A stretch of DNA of 8,103 bases from the NCBI GenBank assembly GCA_902795785.1, contig CADBMK010000125.1:1-8103 (forward strand). The letters run 5' to 3'. Position 1 is the first letter of the stretch. The number at the start of each line of letters is the position of its first letter. The notes under the pieces are model-generated. The model was not told where the DNA came from. It did not search any database and saw only the letters and a program-made list of their open reading frames with translations. Below, piece after piece: positions 6,484-8,103 of this stretch. Origin of the DNA: an uncultured Bacteroidia bacterium. Lineage in GTDB: Bacteria > Bacteroidota > Bacteroidia > Bacteroidales > UBA932. Both the position numbers and the translations under genes were made by a program.

Positions 6484-8103
6484 CTATCCAATTCTAAGTA
6501 TGCTGTCGCAGTACTCCGTTATCTTTTCTCTGTGTGTAATGAATATCATAGTCTTTCCGCTGACCTCCTTCGAGAGATTCTCCATGAGTTTCTCTTCGGT
6601 TGCAGGGTCAAGGGATGAACTGAATTCGTCCAGCAGCAGTACGCCTCCCTTGCGCAGGAGGGCTCTTGCTATTGCTATTCTCTGAGCCTGGCCTTCTGAA
6701 AGGCCGAAGCCCATTTCTCCGCATCTTGTGTCCAGTCCGTCCGGAAGTCCTCTTACAAAGGAAGCAACCGAGGTGTCGAGTGCTTTCCACATTTGCTGCT
6801 CATCGGCCTCGGGATTTCCAAGGAGGAGGTTCTCCCTGATGGTGCCGCTGAAGAGGGTGTTGCCCTGGGGAACGAACACGATGTTTGAACGTGTACCAGC
6901 GGAGGCTTCAATGCGCTTTCCGTTTTTGTCCGTGAACCAGATATGTCCTTCCTGCGGCTTGAGCAGTGAGAGCATCAGCCTGATAAGCGTACTTTTGCCC
7001 GCACCGGTCTCTCCTATGATGGACGTGCGGCTTCCCGGAGGAAATACTGCGCTGAAGCCGTGGAAAATGTCCTTCTCACCGTCCGTATAACGGAAACTGA
7101 TATTGTCTATAACAATGCCCGGAACCCCTTCCACAGTAACTGGTTTGATCTTTTCTTCCTTAGGCGTGTCGCTGAGCTCCGTAAGCCTGTCAATTGAAGC
7201 TGCGGCATAGACGAAGGACGGAATCTGCCTTGTAAGGTTCAGTATAGGGCTCTGAATCTGCCCCACCAACTGTAGGAAGGCGGTCATCATACCGAAGGTT
7301 ATGGTGCCCTTCCAGATTCCGGTCACGCCCCAGAGGAAGGCTGCGATGTATCCGCCGGTGAAGGCGGTGCCAAGCAGGATCCTGGAGAAGATGTTGTAGT
7401 TAGTCCTCTTCATTATGTCTCCGAACTCATTGTCCTGAAGGCTGTCAAGTTTGCTTTCCATCGTGCCCTCACGTCCGAAGCTCTGGATTATTTCCTTATG
7501 CTGAAGGCTTTCCTGTATATGGCTCTGTATACTGCTTTCCGTTGAGCGGATGTTTGCCGTTACCTGCTTGACCCTGCTGAAAAACACCTTGCTGAAAAGG
7601 ATCAGAAGGGGAGTGGTCAGTATGATGACAAGGGCGAGGCGCGCATCCAGGATGCACATCAGCCCCATGGCCATCACAAGCTGGAACATCGTGGTTGCCA
7701 TCGACGGGCTCTCGCTGCAAAGGAGTTTGGAAACCGAGTCAACGTCGGTGAAGAGCCTGTTGAGGGTGTCACCTGAGTGCATCCTTGAACGGCCCTCCCA
7801 ACTTGTTCTGGTAAGGTCTGAATAAAGGCGTCTTCTGATGATGAAGTTCATCTTGGAGAGGGAGACGTTTTCCAGTCTTATCCTGTAGGCGTTCATCGCT
7901 ATCCTTACGGCCGAGATGACGCACAGCATTATGCACCAGAAAACGAAATCGCCCGGACTGACCCTTGTGGCTATGTCTACGAGTCTCTTGCTTATTACAA
8001 TGAAGGCCATGTTGAAGCATACGTTCAGGATGCCAAGGAATACGTTAATATGGAGAGTGAGTCTGACACCCTCCGTATTCCTGTGTATCCACTTAAAGTA
8101 TTT
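6484..8103 (-). CDS. ABC exporter, permease fused to ATPase (MsbA/LapB-like), 5'-truncated
   Basis: The frame stays open to the window edge, so the start lies beyond 8103; 539 residues are visible. ATG at 8010 is internal, since it falls inside the first membrane helix (TLHINVFLGILNVCFNMAFIVI). About six membrane segments follow the type IV exporter pattern, then a nucleotide-binding domain: Walker A GETGAGKST (near 7014-6988), Q-loop FVPQGN, ABC signature LSEGQ (6702-6688), Walker B VLLLDEFSSSLDPAT and H-loop ITHRE. LSEGQ replaces the common LSGGQ; the rest is canonical, so ATP hydrolysis is expected as a homodimer in the inner membrane. Only some 10-20 residues are missing if it is a plain exporter, more if a C39 peptidase leader domain is fused upstream. 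It leads the visible operon with the kinase and isomerase, so it may export their product. Substrate (peptide, lipid or glycan) is not shown by the sequence. Confidence 0.93.
   Translation of the reverse strand, partial: KYFKWIHRNTEGVRLTLHINVFLGILNVCFNMAFIVISKRLVDIATRVSPGDFVFWCIMLCVISAVRIAMNAYRIRLENVSLSKMNFIIRRRLYSDLTRTSWEGRSRMHSGDTLNRLFTDVDSVSKLLCSESPSMATTMFQLVMAMGLMCILDARLALVIILTTPLLILFSKVFFSRVKQVTANIRSTESSIQSHIQESLQHKEIIQSFGREGTMESKLDSLQDNEFGDIMKRTNYNIFSRILLGTAFTGGYIAAFLWGVTGIWKGTITFGMMTAFLQLVGQIQSPILNLTRQIPSFVYAAASIDRLTELSDTPKEEKIKPVTVEGVPGIVIDNISFRYTDGEKDIFHGFSAVFPPGSRTSIIGETGAGKSTLIRLMLSLLKPQEGHIWFTDKNGKRIEASAGTRSNIVFVPQGNTLFSGTIRENLLLGNPEADEQQMWKALDTSVASFVRGLPDGLDTRCGEMGFGLSEGQAQRIAIARALLRKGGVLLLDEFSSSLDPATEEKLMENLSKEVSGKTMIFITHREKITEYCDSILRIG

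Noticed and set aside
6483..6491. TTG start for the HprK-like kinase overlapping the exporter gene
   Set aside because: ATG at 6482 follows the exporter stop by one base; the extra three residues have no support.
1..8103. tRNA, rRNA, IS element or attachment-site signals
   Set aside because: The window is almost fully coding with known domains; no transposase motif, terminal repeat or RNA-gene-like stretch was seen.

Overview
The window looks like chromosomal DNA of a member of the order Bacteroidales (Bacteroides/Prevotella-like). The reasons are the short Wza-type export protein directly followed by a large Wzc-type tyrosine kinase, a good match to the Bacteroidetes -7 promoter consensus (TAnnTTTG) upstream of the response regulator, and the near absence of strong Shine-Dalgarno sites. 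The genus cannot be settled from the sequence alone.

The window holds two converging gene sets. On the + strand (1-4307) is the end of a surface-polysaccharide export operon: the 3' part of a Wza-like outer-membrane polysaccharide export protein, a complete Wzc-like chain-length regulator and BY-kinase with a strikingly periodic tyrosine tail, and a polytopic membrane protein carrying an AraC-type DNA-binding domain behind a Pro-Glu linker. Gaps are 9 and 5 bases, so these three are very probably one transcript. A plausible Rho-independent terminator overlaps the last stop codon.

On the - strand (8103 down to 4313), read in transcription order, are an ABC exporter (permease-ATPase fusion, 5' end outside the window), an HprK-like P-loop kinase, a GmhA-like SIS-domain sugar-phosphate isomerase, and a stand-alone CheY-like response regulator. 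The first three are separated by exactly one base at each junction when ATG starts are used, so they form a tightly coupled operon. The response regulator sits behind a 60-base gap containing a candidate promoter with an inverted repeat between its two elements, so it may be separately controlled.

The + strand genes make and control an envelope-spanning polysaccharide exporter. The - strand exporter/kinase/isomerase trio is not a textbook capsule module. HprK-like kinases beside ABC exporters are known from peptide (RiPP, e.g. kinase-bearing lasso peptide) and 'HPr-rel-A' type loci. Together with a heptose-phosphate type isomerase, it may be an uncharacterised system that modifies and exports a peptide or glycan; the substrate gene and partner enzymes would lie beyond position 8103. 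No RNA gene, IS element, CRISPR array or att site was seen, and no stretch longer than 60 bases lacks a gene.
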